This document shows positions 21,293 to 33,588 of a stretch of 64,000 nt of DNA, piece by piece. The translations under genes and the position numbers were made by a program. The notes under the pieces were generated by a model. The model was not told the DNA's origin and searched no databases. It saw nothing but the letters and a program-made list of their open reading frames with translations. The stretch is taken from NCBI GenBank assembly GCA_030374765.1, contig JARGXX010000010.1:186001-250000 (forward strand). Reading direction: 5' to 3'. This DNA is from Agarophyton chilense (taxonomy: Eukaryota; Rhodophyta; Florideophyceae; Gracilariales; Gracilariaceae). The first letter of the stretch is position 1; the number at the start of each line of letters is the position of its first letter.

Positions 21293-24200
21293 CTAACTTC
21301 TGTGCTTGTCGACTTCTTCGACTTCATTACCGTTTCGGTTTACCCATCTTGGGTACAATCGAAGTTTGGAGGTAACGATGTACCGGTTCTTCGTTGATAG
21401 GATATAATCGTGGACCTCGGTAGGTGTGCAACAGGTTCCCAAGTTTCCTCGGCAGGACTGTATCCAAACGATCGGATTTGATAACGGTAGTCTCCAGTGG
21501 GAGTGATTTCGTGACAAACAACGTGATCCACAACGAACTCCTGTGGGTACACCTTGGGTGTTTACGTCCACATGACGTATTCTGATATGGAGATCCTTTG
21601 TAGGACTCATAAGAGTTTAGGAGAGACCCTCAAGTGAGGGGTTCAAACTTCGGAACGTGTTCGGATCACTCGCGACTTCGACGAGAACAGTGGTGACGGA
21701 GTAATTGTAACTTTCGCTATAAGCTACCAAGTTGATCACCTTCTGGTTCTTCGTGAAGCTCTCGTAAATTCGAGTTAATCCAGAATAGGTTCGCGGAAAT
21801 TGGACTTCAAACCGATGAGCGACGTGTTCCACAAAACAGCGGAATGCCGTTTGCGATTGACAAATTCGTCATAGCGGCGAATATCGTGCTTCATACTCCC
21901 TTTGCAGGGTGGTGGAACACCCAGAGGGTTATAGCCCCACTCATTGGCTTGGCATACACATGCGTCGTGCCATGGAACTGTGTATCAGCGAGGTTGTAAA
22001 GTACAGTACCATTCAGAGTATTTTCTCTGCACTGTGAAGTCAGAGATCCGTTTGGTGACGGTTTTTGGCTAACGCTTGTGTGGAATAACGTCTCGACGTG
22101 GTACTGTGCAGTGCACCGTAGTTTCGCATCGTTATTCTGTACAGTACATGTGATCTCTTCTCTGCAGCAGTACCAACCTGGTTCGATTCATGAACTTCCT
22201 TCATCTTTCTTCGCAATGGCGATCTTCTTCTCTTCTACGCGTCTGCGTTTCGCTTATCCTTCTTCTCGGGATCATCGGACATCCAAGCATCCGTATCGAA
22301 TGTTACTACTTTTACCGTCTACGTTTCCTTGCGTTTATGACGGCGCTCGTACATTCCCAACGGCAGAATTTTGACCAATGTAGTCTTCTCTTGTACTGGA
22401 GGTAAAGCTTCTGTAGTTATCTTTTCAGGTTTCCGTTCTGGTGCAGATTTTCCATCTATGAAGTGGTCAGTCATTGCCAACTTTCGAGTACTAGAATCTC
22501 CATCAGTGAGACTCCCGTGAATCGCCGGACAATTATTTGTAACACCTTCTTCTGCAGCCCGCCCCTTCTTAGGCGGGTTCACGGTGTCATGATTACCTGA
22601 GTAGGTGGGGTCAGCCTAAAGACAATTGTCGGGGTTATCCGAGATCCTTTCGTTGAGGTAGAAGAACCTGTCCTGGTAATTTCAGAACGTTTCGGTAGAT
22701 CAGACACGCCGCGGGCTATGTGCGGGAGAATCTCTGGTCGCGAGAGGCGAACTGTCAGTTAAGGATTGCCCATTACCGGGGAAGGTAGTAGGTTTTAGTA
22801 CGACTTCCATTGTTTACGGTGGGGCTCTGGTGACTCTATCAAGAGAAAACCGTTCGTGCTGTTGGTCAACTTCCAATACCACTGTGGTCTCATCGATTGA
22901 GATGACTCGATAAGGTCCGTCAGCAATCGGAGAAAGCTTTTGCAGCGTTTCCTATTCAGGATTGTAGTATGCCTTACGTACGGATACGAAATCGTAAAAC
23001 GCTATCAGAGGTAGAGGCTTGCGGATTCGATCATTGAAATTACGCTTATACGGGGCTTGGGCATTGTCCATTGCTTTCTGGGCAATTAGCACCATTGTTT
23101 TCAGCCATTCCTTCCGGGATTCCCCATATAACTTCGGTGAGGGGAACGCGAAGAGCTTTGGTTGAGTCTGAATAGCCACTGGTGGTGGGGTGCGTGATAA
23201 CACCAACTCAAATGGTGACAGTGAAGTAACCCGATGCACATGGGTGTTATACGCGTACGTTACCGCATCGGTGTACAAATCCAATTGCTTGGGGTGATCA
23301 GCGACATGGGATAGTAACGTATTCAGCAAGGTACGGTTAAACCGTTCTACCTGACCATTCGTTTGAGGATGGTAGGTTGCAGTAAACAGGTTCTTAATTT
23401 CGAGTATTCGACACAATTCTTGAAAGAACTTTGACGTAAACTATGAGCCATTATCTGATATCAGATGTACGGGTGGACCGCAGACGAAGATCCAGTGAGT
23501 TCCAAAGGCCTGTGCCACAGTATAAGCTGTAATCTGTTTAAGCGGTTCTGTCCCGACGAGCTTGGAAAAGCCGTCTGTCATCACCAATAGATATTGATTT
23601 CCTCGAGGGATCCTGATTAGTTCACCTAAAAAGTCGATAGCCACGAAATCCAAGGGCGCCCGAGCGAGAAATAGCTTCAACTTCTTCGAGTGTTTACGTA
23701 ACTTCAAGTCGTTTTTCGCGCTTTTTGTACAGGAACTGCGTACTGCATAACAGTCAAAAGCCATACTAGGCCAGTAGAAATCCCTTCTAAGGGTCAAGTA
23801 CAATTTTCTTCCTCCATGATAGGAACTCAACCTCGAGTAGTGTGAAAGATGGAGTACCCTTTGCTGTAAGGAATGGAGAACCACAAGTTGTGGATTAAAT
23901 TCGACATTTCGAGCCAGATATCCCTGGAAATCTGTCACAAAGGGAATTGTTGCTCCTCCATTGAGGGCAGAACGGATCTGTGTACACAAAGGATCCATTT
24001 GTTGCTCTCGGATCATCTCCTCAGGAGTTATTGGTTCGAATGAACCCGTCAGGGGCTCCGAAGGTTCGGCATCCAGTATATCGTCACACACGTCATCCGA
24101 TGTAATTTCGGCGCTGCCATAAGCTTCTCCTACTTCAAAGCAGGGAATCTCGAGATCGTCGATAGGTTCTGTCGCCGTAGAGGTTTCCAAGCGGGATAAT

Positions 24201-25550
24201 TCATTTGCTTGCGTGTTCAGAGTACCCTTCTTGTAAAGAATATCGAAGTTAAACTCCACCAATCGGAGGCGCCAACGCATGAGGCGTCCCGATGGTTCGG
24301 TTATTTCCAGAAGCCAACGGAGGGCTGAATGGTCAGTGTTTACCTTGAAGTGGTTACACATAAGATTTGTTCGGAGCGTTGCGAGTTCCCAAACGACGTC
24401 GAGACACTCTTTCTCTGATATCGAGTAATTACGTTCATGAACGTTCAGAATGCGGGACCAGTATCCTATTGGATGTCGCTTACCTTCGGTAGAGGTCTGA
24501 AATAGCGCACAACCGACTTGGTCTTTGCTCGCATCCGTATCAACTTCAAACGGAAGCCCAAGGATTGGAAGCGCTAATATTGGTGGAAACGTCACAGCTT
24601 CCACAAGGGAATTGAAAGTGGATGCTTGTGTGTCTCCAAATGGTTCCAGTTCAAATGGTCTTCCTTTTCGAAGGAGCCCATTTACAGGAGTCGCAACATC
24701 GGCGAAGTTCGGAACAAACCTGCGATACACATTACACAGGCCGAGAAATGATCGGAGTTCCGTTTGATTGGTCGGATATTTTGCTTTCTTCAAGGACTTG
24801 AATCGAACGTCATCGGTTGATAGCCGTCCGGGTCGGATTATATGTCCGAGGTATTTGACCAAATCGGTAAAGAACTTACAATTCTTCAGCATCAATGTGA
24901 TTCCTGCGTCTCGCAGTGTCCTTATAACATCCTTAACATGAGAGAGGTGCTCGTCAATGTTGTCGGAGAATACGATGATATCGTCCAAATATACCAAAGA
25001 TGTTTTCCACTTAAAGCGGGCTAGTTGGATATCTATCGCACCTTGAAACGTTGCAGGGGCATTCGTTAAGCCAACGGCATTCGGTTGAACCGATACAAGC
25101 CTTGATGGCAGACAAATGCCGTTTTATCATGGTCCTTCTTTCGAACAGGAACTTTCCAATAACCCCAATTCGAATCAAGGGCGGTGAACACAGTCGCGTT
25201 TCCAAACGAATCGATATAATCATCCATCCAAGAAATCGGGTATACCTCTTCCACTGTAACCGCATTCAAGCGTCGATAATCAATATAAAATCGCCACGAT
25301 CCATCGGCTTTCGGAGCTGAGACAACACGTGACGCCCAAGGCGATTGTATTGGTTCTATAACGCCTGTGCGTAACACCTTCTCAACCGGAGTCTGCTCTT
25401 CTTGCCGAGCCTTCGGTCCAGGCCTGTAAGGGTGCTGAGCAATCGGCCGAGTATTCGGAAGCAAGTCAATACGGTTTTCCGTGATTCCTATTGTTCCAAG
25501 GGAATCATACCACATAGGGGTAAATTCCTTCAGCATTTCTCTTAGATTCT
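21293..25550 (-). pseudogene. Pol of chromovirus A: RT, RNase H, integrase, chromodomain (broken)
   Basis: Read from 25550 leftward. RT starts EMLKEFTPMWYDSLG, then VFTALDSNWGYWKVPV (catalytic Asp present), a frameshift near 25000-25066, then VYLDDIIVFSD (intact active site) and LRSFLGLCNVYRRFVPNF. RNase H shows VDTDASKDQVGCALF, YSISEKECL and VNTDHSALRWLL. Integrase has VAIDFLGEL, HLISDNGS and HPQTNGQVERFNRT (catalytic D, D, E). TAG at 23441-23443 falls directly after SDNGS. A linker of decayed frame (21553-22951) leads to a chromodomain at 21340-21552 (TWEPVAHLPRSTIISYQRR). The chromodomain marks this as a chromovirus, which guides integration by reading chromatin. Enzyme motifs are better kept than in B and C. 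The upstream end is cut by element B. Confidence 0.92.
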
Positions 25551-26168
25551 TGTAGTATTCTGCTCTGTCGGAATAACGATGGAAGATTTTTTTGGCTAAG
25601 TATGATGATACTCATAAGTGAGTTAAACGGCTAGGATGAAGCTATGAAGCTTCACCCTGCAGATGGTCCATGAGGTGGTTTGTTATATGTGGGACCTCGG
25701 TCTACCACGGCGCATCCGATTCGACCCTTTGCAGGGAAATACCGGTTTGGCAACGGTACATATACTGTAGTGGGTAGCCACGTGGCAACCATTATCCCGT
25801 ACTGTAGAGGGGTTTATTTTCGAACTAAGTTTATATCTAGATATTATTATATGCGGCGCTCATCCCTGTCCACAGTACATAAGGCACAGAAGGGAGCCCC
25901 GACTCCAAAGTAAAGGAGACAACAAACGGGTTCAAAAATCACTTGTTCCTTGTTTAGTAATCCTTAACTAGAGATCCAGACAAGCTACAACAAATAGTTG
26001 TCCGTTCAATAGTACCAACCACCCTCATTGGCGAGTGGGGCCGTACAACCCCTATTCTAGCTCGCTAGTGTCGTGCTATATCACACCTTCCCCTTAGCCG
26101 CAAGCACCCATTTGGCAGTCCCAGACACTGTTGCAGGTGTCTGTTCTCTCCGTAGAGCGGATAATACA
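25551..26168 (+). repeat. 5' LTR of element B
   Basis: Begins TGTAGTATTCTGC and ends GCGGATAATACA; the outer 8 bases form an inverted repeat. Aligns throughout with 45022-45641, with frequent single-base differences, and with the C LTRs at lower similarity. Confidence 0.93.
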
Positions 26169-26170
26169 AG

Positions 26171-26188
26171 TGGTCTCCCGACTTAGAA
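26171..26188 (+). other. Primer binding site of element B
   Basis: TGGTCTCCCGACTTAGAA begins two bases after the LTR end. TGG is the complement of a tRNA CCA tail. The same site with one difference follows the C LTR at 41797-41814. Which tRNA is used cannot be told from this window. Confidence 0.65.
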
Positions 26189-26383
26189 ACACTGTGGTTA
26201 ACTACTCCAAATACTTCGCACCTGGAACGTGGAATTGATACTGATATTGAAATGGAATGAAACACGATCTCCTGAACGGTTTCCAAACACGTCCAGCTAT
26301 TACGGAGTTCCGTAGTTAACTACGCTGTCGTATTTAATTGAAGAACTCAATTATTTCGTCGCCGAACATTGGATTTTTTCCAA

Positions 26384-28640
26384 ATGCCGAAAGAGAAGAC
26401 ACAGTCTATTACTGGTGCCCTGGGTTCTTCAGACCCACGTCCACGACCGAGGCTCGCCTCATCTACAGAATCCAGATAGGGACTATACCGTCAGGATATG
26501 ACGCGCTCTCGTTTGGAAAGCGATAGACGAAATCTTTCGGAAGTACCCATGCCCGTGGAGTTGGCTATTGAACCAAGCACGGAGGCCATGGTTCCCATAA
26601 TGAACCTAGAGACCAACAGATCGGAACCCCTGCTGGAGAAAATGATTTACGCGCTCAGGTGCTTCGTCTCAAATTCCTTTCAAACGCCTATCGTGAGCGA
26701 TTCATTGGATTGGAATTGCAGATGGCGATCATTTCCCAAGAAGTCGAGCGCTTACGCTGAGAACAAAGCGTACTCGCTCTTCGAGAAGAAAGGGACCCGA
26801 TGCCCGCGGTTGTGAAAACCCTGCGAGAGGATTTGAACCAAGTAATGGAAAGGCATGGTAATTCTCCAGAGGCTTTACCGGGCCTGACCTTTGAAGTGGA
26901 GGACATCTTCACTCTAGTTAAGCCTCGTCTGGAATGCCTGAAGGCAGTGGTGAATGCGCAGACTACTGCTACCGAAGTCGTGAAGGACGAAAATGAAGTC
27001 CCCTGAAGGAAGAGCGGTCGAGGAAATCGAAGTCAAGAGGTCACAAGAAGCGATAGTCCCAGCCGGACACTAGTGATGATTCATCAGGATCAGAGGATAA
27101 GGATTCCAGTGCTGACGAGTCTGAATCTTGGGATGCGTCCACTGACGACGCCAGTGATGATAATTCATCAGGATCAGAGGATGAGGATTCCAGTGCTGAC
27201 CAGTCTGACTCGTTGGATACGTCCACTGACGACGCCAGTGACGATGATCATCGTAGTTCCCGTTCTAGGAGGAGGAACAAGTCTTCTTGGCAATTAAGGA
27301 AGAAAGGTCTTAAGTACAAGCGTCTCAGGCCACTTCCATGTACGAATCCGTGGTATCGGAGAATCCTGGACTATCGTTACTATCGCCTGAAGAGAGGAGG
27401 AAAGAAGCGATCGTGTCGCGAAACCGCAAAAGTTAAGGACCACATAAGGCGGTTGAAGATTGGACTGAATGATCTTGTCTTTGATGGAAAATCGCCCATT
27501 GTCGTTGTCGACTTCCTTACTCGTTTCGTTGCCGAAGCGGACACCTTAGAAATGAGTGAACCTCAAGCTTGGGTTTCATTTCCACATTTCTTGACGGGTT
27601 TTGCGACCGAGCAATATCGTTCCGTTTGAGAATCCCTGACCGCAGACGAAAGAGGTGTAACATCCCGCCCGGAGGCAGTAGAGTACTTACTGCGCTGCTA
27701 AGTGACATCGTAAGCAATCCGACAGGCTATCCTGGATCTTCGTGATGTGATCCAGAAACCTGGTGAGGGAGAAATAGAGTACAGCTCGAGGCTTGACAGA
27801 ATGGCAACGCGCTGTGGAAACTTTCACTCAACGGAGGAAAGGACTACCTCGTTCACCGATGGACTCGATGCCAACATCAAATCTCTAATGGCTTGGTTTC
27901 GAGAGAAGCATGAAAGAACCCCACTCTGGAGTTGGTTCAGTTTGCGCAAGCTGAAGGTGAAGCGGTAAGAGCTCGCGGAATTACTCGGAACAACACAACG
28001 CTTGGCGCATCCAAAGCAGGTGAAAGACGTAATCAACCCGGGAAACCCGCTCGAAAGTTGTTCCACCTGGAATCTCCAGTGGGCTCTCGAGAGTCGTCAT
28101 TCATTAGACACGATAACCAATTGCGACACGATGCTATTCACCTTATGGATTACTGGCACTCATCGGTGCCCATAGATAATATACCTCAAACAGAATCCCA
28201 GGAGGAAGAAGCTCTAGTGGCTATGGAGGGCAGACGCTTAGTACCCCATGCATAAATGAAACCCCCGGATGGAGGATTAAAGAAGGAAACCCCTGGATGG
28301 GTGGACGCGCGAGTAGCGTATCGATCACAAACGATGTCGGCAGAACGCCGTGAAGCGTTAATTTGATATCTGTGCTTTGGCCGTCATCTTCTGTCTTCAG
28401 AATGTCCCCTTCCGGCAAAGGATTTAGTTCGCAACCTCACGAATTACGAGACTCTCTCAGAGGAGGAAAGAACCCGAGTGTCAGCTGGTACCTACCAGAA
28501 GCTAAAAGCATGGCTTAGCTACCATCCCGGACGTCAATCTGGAGCTGCAGTGATTCAGAACACTGGAGCATCACAGGCAGATCCGCAAGTTGGAAGCAAC
28601 GCCCCGAGGGCGAACGACCCGCCTCAGTCAGAAAACTAAG
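26384..28640 (+). pseudogene. Gag of chromovirus B (broken)
   Basis: Start MPKEKTQSITG corresponds to the C gag start MPKTRNQSSTG. TAG breaks the frame after SSTESR near 26480, and further frameshifts and stops follow (for example after TEQYRSV near 27628 and at YLLRC near 27698). A coiled-coil-like N-terminal part is followed by an acidic Ser/Asp repeat (two 84-base copies, 27073-27240) and a basic block. The capsid-like part shows KVKDHIRRLKIGLNDLVFDG and FVAEADTLEMSEPQA, each matched in gags A and C. The zinc knuckle region near 28360 is damaged. Gag would form the particle and bind element RNA. Reading order and similarity to C leave little doubt of identity; it is non-functional. Confidence 0.88.
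27073..27240 (+). repeat. Two tandem 84-base copies in gag B coding acidic Ser/Asp repeats
   Basis: TCATCAGGATCAGAGGAT recurs at 27081 and 27165, followed in both by GA/AGGATTCCAGTGCTGAC and GTCCACTGACGACGCCAGTG. The period of 84 keeps the frame (28 codons). It encodes GSEDEDSSAD-like acidic segments. Confidence 0.85.
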
Positions 28641-28864
28641 TGAGGGAACCCCTTGGGGGTCGGCCCTATTCCATCTCATAGAGCAGACCAGGAAGTACTC
28701 GCCTCATTGTTCCCGCGCTTGGAGACCCAAGGTCCTGATGAGGACTCATCATATTCCGTCGAGCGGATGTAATCCGTCCGTTGGAAAGCGAGTACAGTTT
28801 GACTGTGAACCCATACGTCCTGGGAGACGTTATACTTGTGCATCGAAATGGGAAATCTTTATTA

Positions 28865-29808
28865 TGATATTGCAGAAGTGGAACTATAAATATTATGCTG
28901 ACATCGGCTCGGAAAAGGATTTATTGACCCGGCGCCTGACAGTTCTTGATACAGGCGCCAGACCGAACTTTTTTCGAATATCCGAACTAGGATCCACCGA
29001 TCAGAATCGAATTCGTTACGGTCCGTTGCCGGGTATCCGAGATGATAATAGGAATGCATTGAGAACACTTGGAACAGTGAAGTTTGTCGTTCGACTCAGA
29101 CACTTTTTAGTGAAGGTGAATTTTATTGTCTGCAAGTCACTGGCGGCACCAGTTGTTCTAGGATTTGATTATTTTGACAGATTTGTCGAAGCAAACCGCC
29201 CTCGGAGTCGAATAATTACGTTAGACGATGGCTCGACAGTGCATATAGTGAGAAGACCACTTTGAAGAGGCCCTACAGCTGCTGCACTTCCACCCTCAAT
29301 GTAATACGAGTTGGCTCGTGGTTTTACATCACCAAAGAATCGTGAGTCGAAACCTACATTTTTAAAGGCTCAATTCCAAACCTGGGTACAAGTGATAACA
29401 AAATGACACGGTCTCGTGGTAATCCAGCCTAACGCTGCAATTTATGAGCATCGAGGACTTCTCGCAGCGAATGGAGTTGTTTATGTTGAACTGGGCAAAC
29501 CCTTCCGAATACTCATTAGTAACTGTACCGATATTGAATATCATTTACCGAAGAATCTGATCGTTGCAGCCGCTCTGCCGCACCCAATAGCAGTAGTCCC
29601 GACTCATATCTCTACCGCAGAAGTGCTACGGTTGACTGATGTGTCAGACGAATCAACTGGCGCACATGAAGGTCCCAGAGAGCAGTCGCACCCGATAGAA
29701 GAACAGAAGGACCCAGACAAGCAGGTTGAAGATCTAGTTCTCGGGAATTTTCGCGAAGGGTGTAAAGAAAGAATCAAACAATTGTTTAAAAAGAATGCCT
29801 CTATGTGA
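28865..29808 (+). pseudogene. Aspartic protease region of chromovirus B (broken)
   Basis: Matches the C protease ORF along its length: YKYYADIGSEKDLLTRR then LTVLDTGARPNFFRISEL, with the D-T-G active site present, GFDYFDRFVEANRPR, and after a TGA at 29263-29265 and decayed frame, EHRGLLAANGVVYVEL and PTHISTAEVLRLTDV. The frame ends in TGA at 29806-29808, directly before the RT segment and at the same codon as the TGA that ends the C protease ORF. Retropepsin would cut the polyprotein. The protein is split by stops and unlikely to work. Confidence 0.85.
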
Positions 29809-31140
29809 AAGTGGAAAACTATGAGAGATCTCCGCCACAGAACATCATATTGATGTTACTCCGGGATCTGGCCCCATTTCTCAGCCACCTCACACAGCAG
29901 GACCGCGAACTCGTCAGATCTAGAAGGAAAATGTTGCCAAGATGCTCGAAGCAGGAGTAATAGAAGCAGCACAATCTGCTTGGGCTTCACCTGTGGTGGT
30001 AGTCCCAAAACCTGATGGTTCTTTACGATTATGTGTCGACTACCGGAAACTCAACGCAATTTCGATACAGAATACCTATCCACTGCCTCGCATGGACGAG
30101 TTTATAGACAGATTCGATGCGAACGTGTTCACCACGCTTGGCGCCAACACTGGCTTTTGGCAGATTCCTGTTGCCAAAAAAGATCAGGATTAGACTTCAT
30201 TTGTGTCACACGCTGGACAATACCGTTTCAAGCGGATGACTTTTGGACTCACCAATGCTCCGACAACTTTCCAGCGCGCCCTGGACATATTACTCTCGAA
30301 GTACAAATGGAAATTATGTCTAGTCTACTTGGACGGCTTCATCATCTTCTATCAAGATATGGAGAGTCATATGCGACATGTGGAGGAGATCGTCAATGCG
30401 GTACAGACAGCAGGTATAACCTTGAAGCTCAAGAAATGCGAATGGTTCGGTAATACTGTGAAGTATTTGGGCCAAATAATTAGGCCTTGTCAGCTTGCAA
30501 TTCATGAAGCTCAGACAGCGGCAGTCCGCGAATCGCAACCACCGTCCACACAGACTCAATCTCAATTGCGATCCTTTCTTGGATTATGTAACGTCTACAG
30601 ACAATTCATACCGCGCTACTCGCATATTGCAGCTCCATTGAACGCATTGTTGATTAAAGGACAGCCTGTTGAGCTCGAGGAATTCGAGCCCGCCGAACAC
30701 GAAGCCTTCAAGACTTTGAAGACAAAACTGGTCACAGCACCAATCTTGGCATTGCCCAAACTCAACCTACCCTATTCTTTGGATACCGATTCCAGTGTGT
30801 ATCAGGTAGGGTTTGCCCTTTTTCAGTCCCATCCGGACGGTCAGAGGAAACCAATCGGATACTTACCACGAACGCTGAACGCTGCAGAGAAGAATTACTC
30901 CTTATCGTAAAAGGAATGCCTTGCAGTAGTGTGGGCGCTGACTACTTTACGACCCTATCTCCAGGGAGAAACGTTTACCATCTATACGGATCATTCGTCT
31001 CTACGATGGATATTTTCAATAACAGACCCCTTCGGGAGATTAACACGTTGGCGCTGAAGCCTATCTGAATTCGATTTCGATGTTAAATATAAGAAGGGAC
31101 TGACTAACATACAAGCCGACGCTTTATCGCGATTGGAAAC
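29809..31140 (+). pseudogene. RT and RNase H of chromovirus B, catalytic residues lost
   Basis: RT fingers and palm: ASPVVVVPKPDGSLRLCVDY, MDEFIDRFDANVFTTLGANT, TAG after KKDQD, then MTFGLTNAPTTFQRAL and LVYLDGFIIFYQD. The first catalytic Asp position reads Gly (TLGAN where relatives have LDAN), and the second motif reads YLDG instead of YLDD, so the enzyme is dead by two substitutions besides the stop. Then LRSFLGLCNVYRQFIPRYSH, RNase H with LDTDSSVYQVGFALF, a TAA after KNYSLS, ECLAVVWALTTLRPYL and IYTDHSSLRWIF. The RNase H ends in ADALSRLETLGETQGEI. Same family as C. Confidence 0.9.
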
Positions 31141-32754
31141 TTTAGGGGAAACCCAAGGAGAAATAGATGACGATTTACCGTGTTTCTCAACGGATATGAA
31201 CAACGATGAAATGAAACTTGAAGATCAAGAAGATGATGGGGACTACTCATGGAAAACAATGGAACTGAATCTCCTGATGAACTCGAGCGTATCTCGATCA
31301 TTGAGCTCCTCAATGAGCAACTTACAGATACCTTCTGTACAGCGATACGCTTTCGTCTCAAAGGGGGGGAGGATGTGTCCTTTTCGTTCGATTCACGAGG
31401 TATAGTGCTCAGGCATGTCGAGGAGCATGATCAGATCGTGGTTTCGCACGCCTTGAAGAGTCTTATACTCTACTTGGCCCATAATGAGAATCAATCTGGA
31501 CACCCAGGAGGAACAAGGTTGTTAATGGCCCTAAGAAGGGACTTCTATTGGCCAACGTTTGAAATGGACTACCATGCTACGGTAAAGCTATGCCGAACTT
31601 CTGCGATGAATCGCGTAAAACAATATAAGAAGAGGAAAAAGAAGAACCTATTCCCGGCGAAGGCGCCTCTACAATTCGTTAGCATCGACATACTTGGAGA
31701 GCTAATTCGTTCCAATCGAGGATATCGCTATCTACTGGTAATTACGGATTGATTCTCAAAACTTGTACAAACTGTACCTTTGAAGAGGATAACCGCCTCG
31801 GTAATAGCTTAAGCTTTCATCAAACACAGAGTGTATGTGTACGGAGCGCCGGAAGTGCTACTATCAGATAATGGAAAACAGTTTTTTCGCTAAGTTCTTT
31901 CAGAACGTATGCCGATTATTCGGCATGAAGAACGTGTTTACCACGACCTATCATCCACATTGCAATGGTCATGTGGAACGCTACAACCGTACGATATAAG
32001 CCGCTCTTCGGCATTACATCGCGCATCACCCGAAGGAGTGGGACATGTAAACGGACACACTCTGTTATGTGTACAACATGCAAGTGCCTACGTCTACCAA
32101 GGCGGCTCCTTTTGATCTCGTGATATCACGTAGCCCACCATTCCTGCCTATGAGATTCGATGAAGTCGAGGAGGACAATCCGACACCGGAGAAGAACCAT
32201 CTGAAGTGGAAGAACGATCTGAGGTTAAGAAAAGAGCAGGCGGCTCGAGATTTTTCAAAGAAGTAAGCGCATTACAAACATAATTCGGACGACCGACATC
32301 GATGATAATTTTCAAATCTCAGGGTCGGAGGATACGCGTTTGTTCGCGTGGAACGACTTGAGAAGCAGGATGGACCACATCACAAACTGCTACCGGTAGC
32401 ATCCGGACCTTTCAAGGTAATGGTGCTCACCGATGACACGGAATTCCTAAAGAAAGAATAGGACGTTGAACGATTTTCGCGCGACCGCGTTGAAACCGCG
32501 ACAGACAACCCGGAACCCCAGGAAACTGAGAAAGAAAGCTCTGTTTATCAGCAGGAAAGGGAGCTACCCGTCGAATCAGACGATTCGCCTCCAGTGGCAC
32601 ACGGCGCTTAAAGGGCTTGTGATTTCCTGCTTCGCGGCAGGACAGTGGCATCCAACGGCGATTCTCCGAAAAATCTGAATAGGTCCCGAGGCAAGAGCCA
32701 GCACTCTGGAACGACCACAGTACCTGAAGACAGGAAAGCTATTTTAAAATGTGG
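31141..32754 (+). pseudogene. Integrase of chromovirus B, first part (interrupted by C)
   Basis: Zinc-binding region near 31480-31620 (GHPGGTRLLMALRRDFYWPT, with KLCRTSAMN where C keeps CTTC). Core: VSIDILGELIRSNRGYRYLL, a TGA after VITD near 31750, LLSDNG near 31862, then CNGHVERYNRT near 31965, so D, D, E are all still legible across frameshifts. The sequence continues to PEDRKAILK at 32750 and is cut there by element C. Integrase would join the DNA copy to the target. Decayed. Confidence 0.88.
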
Positions 32755-33420
32755 TGTAGTATCCGCGCTAACGGAGAGAGCAGACACCTGCGATAGCGTT
32801 TGGACTGACAATGTGTTGCTTGCGGCGAAGGAAAAGGGGTGGTAGAGCTACAACACCAGCGAGCTGGAAGTAGGGTGTAAGGCCACTACTCGCCAGCGAG
32901 GATGAACAGTGCAACTGTAAAACGTTGACGGAACGTAGGTACGAGACAGCTCGTGAAGTGGTTTGGGGCTGACTATGTATTATAGCTCGTCCGGATTTCC
33001 GGTTAAGGAATCCTAAGCGATGAACATAATAGTCATGATACCCATGTTGTCTCCTTTACTTGGAGTCGGCGCTCACCTCTGGTACACTATATACTGTGTG
33101 CCAAGGTGACTGCCCAAATAATACGTAAATAATACCCAGTGGGCAGCCACTTAGCCAAACCTCTGTATGGGTACGGTCCCTAATGGACGTGTAGCTACAA
33201 AGGGTATTAAAACCAGCCACGTGGATCGCCACTACATGCGCAGTTGCAAGCCACTCCACTCGTGATACCACGTGTTCCAACAATGTACCCTGCCTCCTGG
33301 CATCCTGCGCGATGTGCCGTTTCATAGCACAAGTTTGATGACATCACTCACTTATGAGTTCCAACCACGACTTCGCGAAAAACCAACATATCGGATTCCC
33401 CGACATAGTAGAATACTAAA
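32755..33420 (-). repeat. 3' LTR of element C
   Basis: In plus orientation it runs TGTAGTATCCGC to GAATACTAAA (the last TG/CA base is mutated, ACA to AAA). Aligns end to end with 41817-42481. Confidence 0.95.
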
Positions 33421-33432
33421 TACCCCCCTCGT
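33421..33432 (-). other. Polypurine tract of element C
   Basis: On minus, AACGAGGGGGGTA precedes the 3' LTR. Compare AACGGGGGGGATG before the B 3' LTR. Confidence 0.7.
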
Positions 33433-33588
33433 TAAGCGCGAACCATGAGGGACGCAATAAGAGTTTATACGCAGTCGGACCGGTGTTCCGGGTACTCATC
33501 TTCATCACAAAATCCTCGCCGCCCGATCAACTCTTACAGTTTTCAACAGCATTCTGTTCCTCACCGCTCTTCAGCTCGATCTCTCGCG

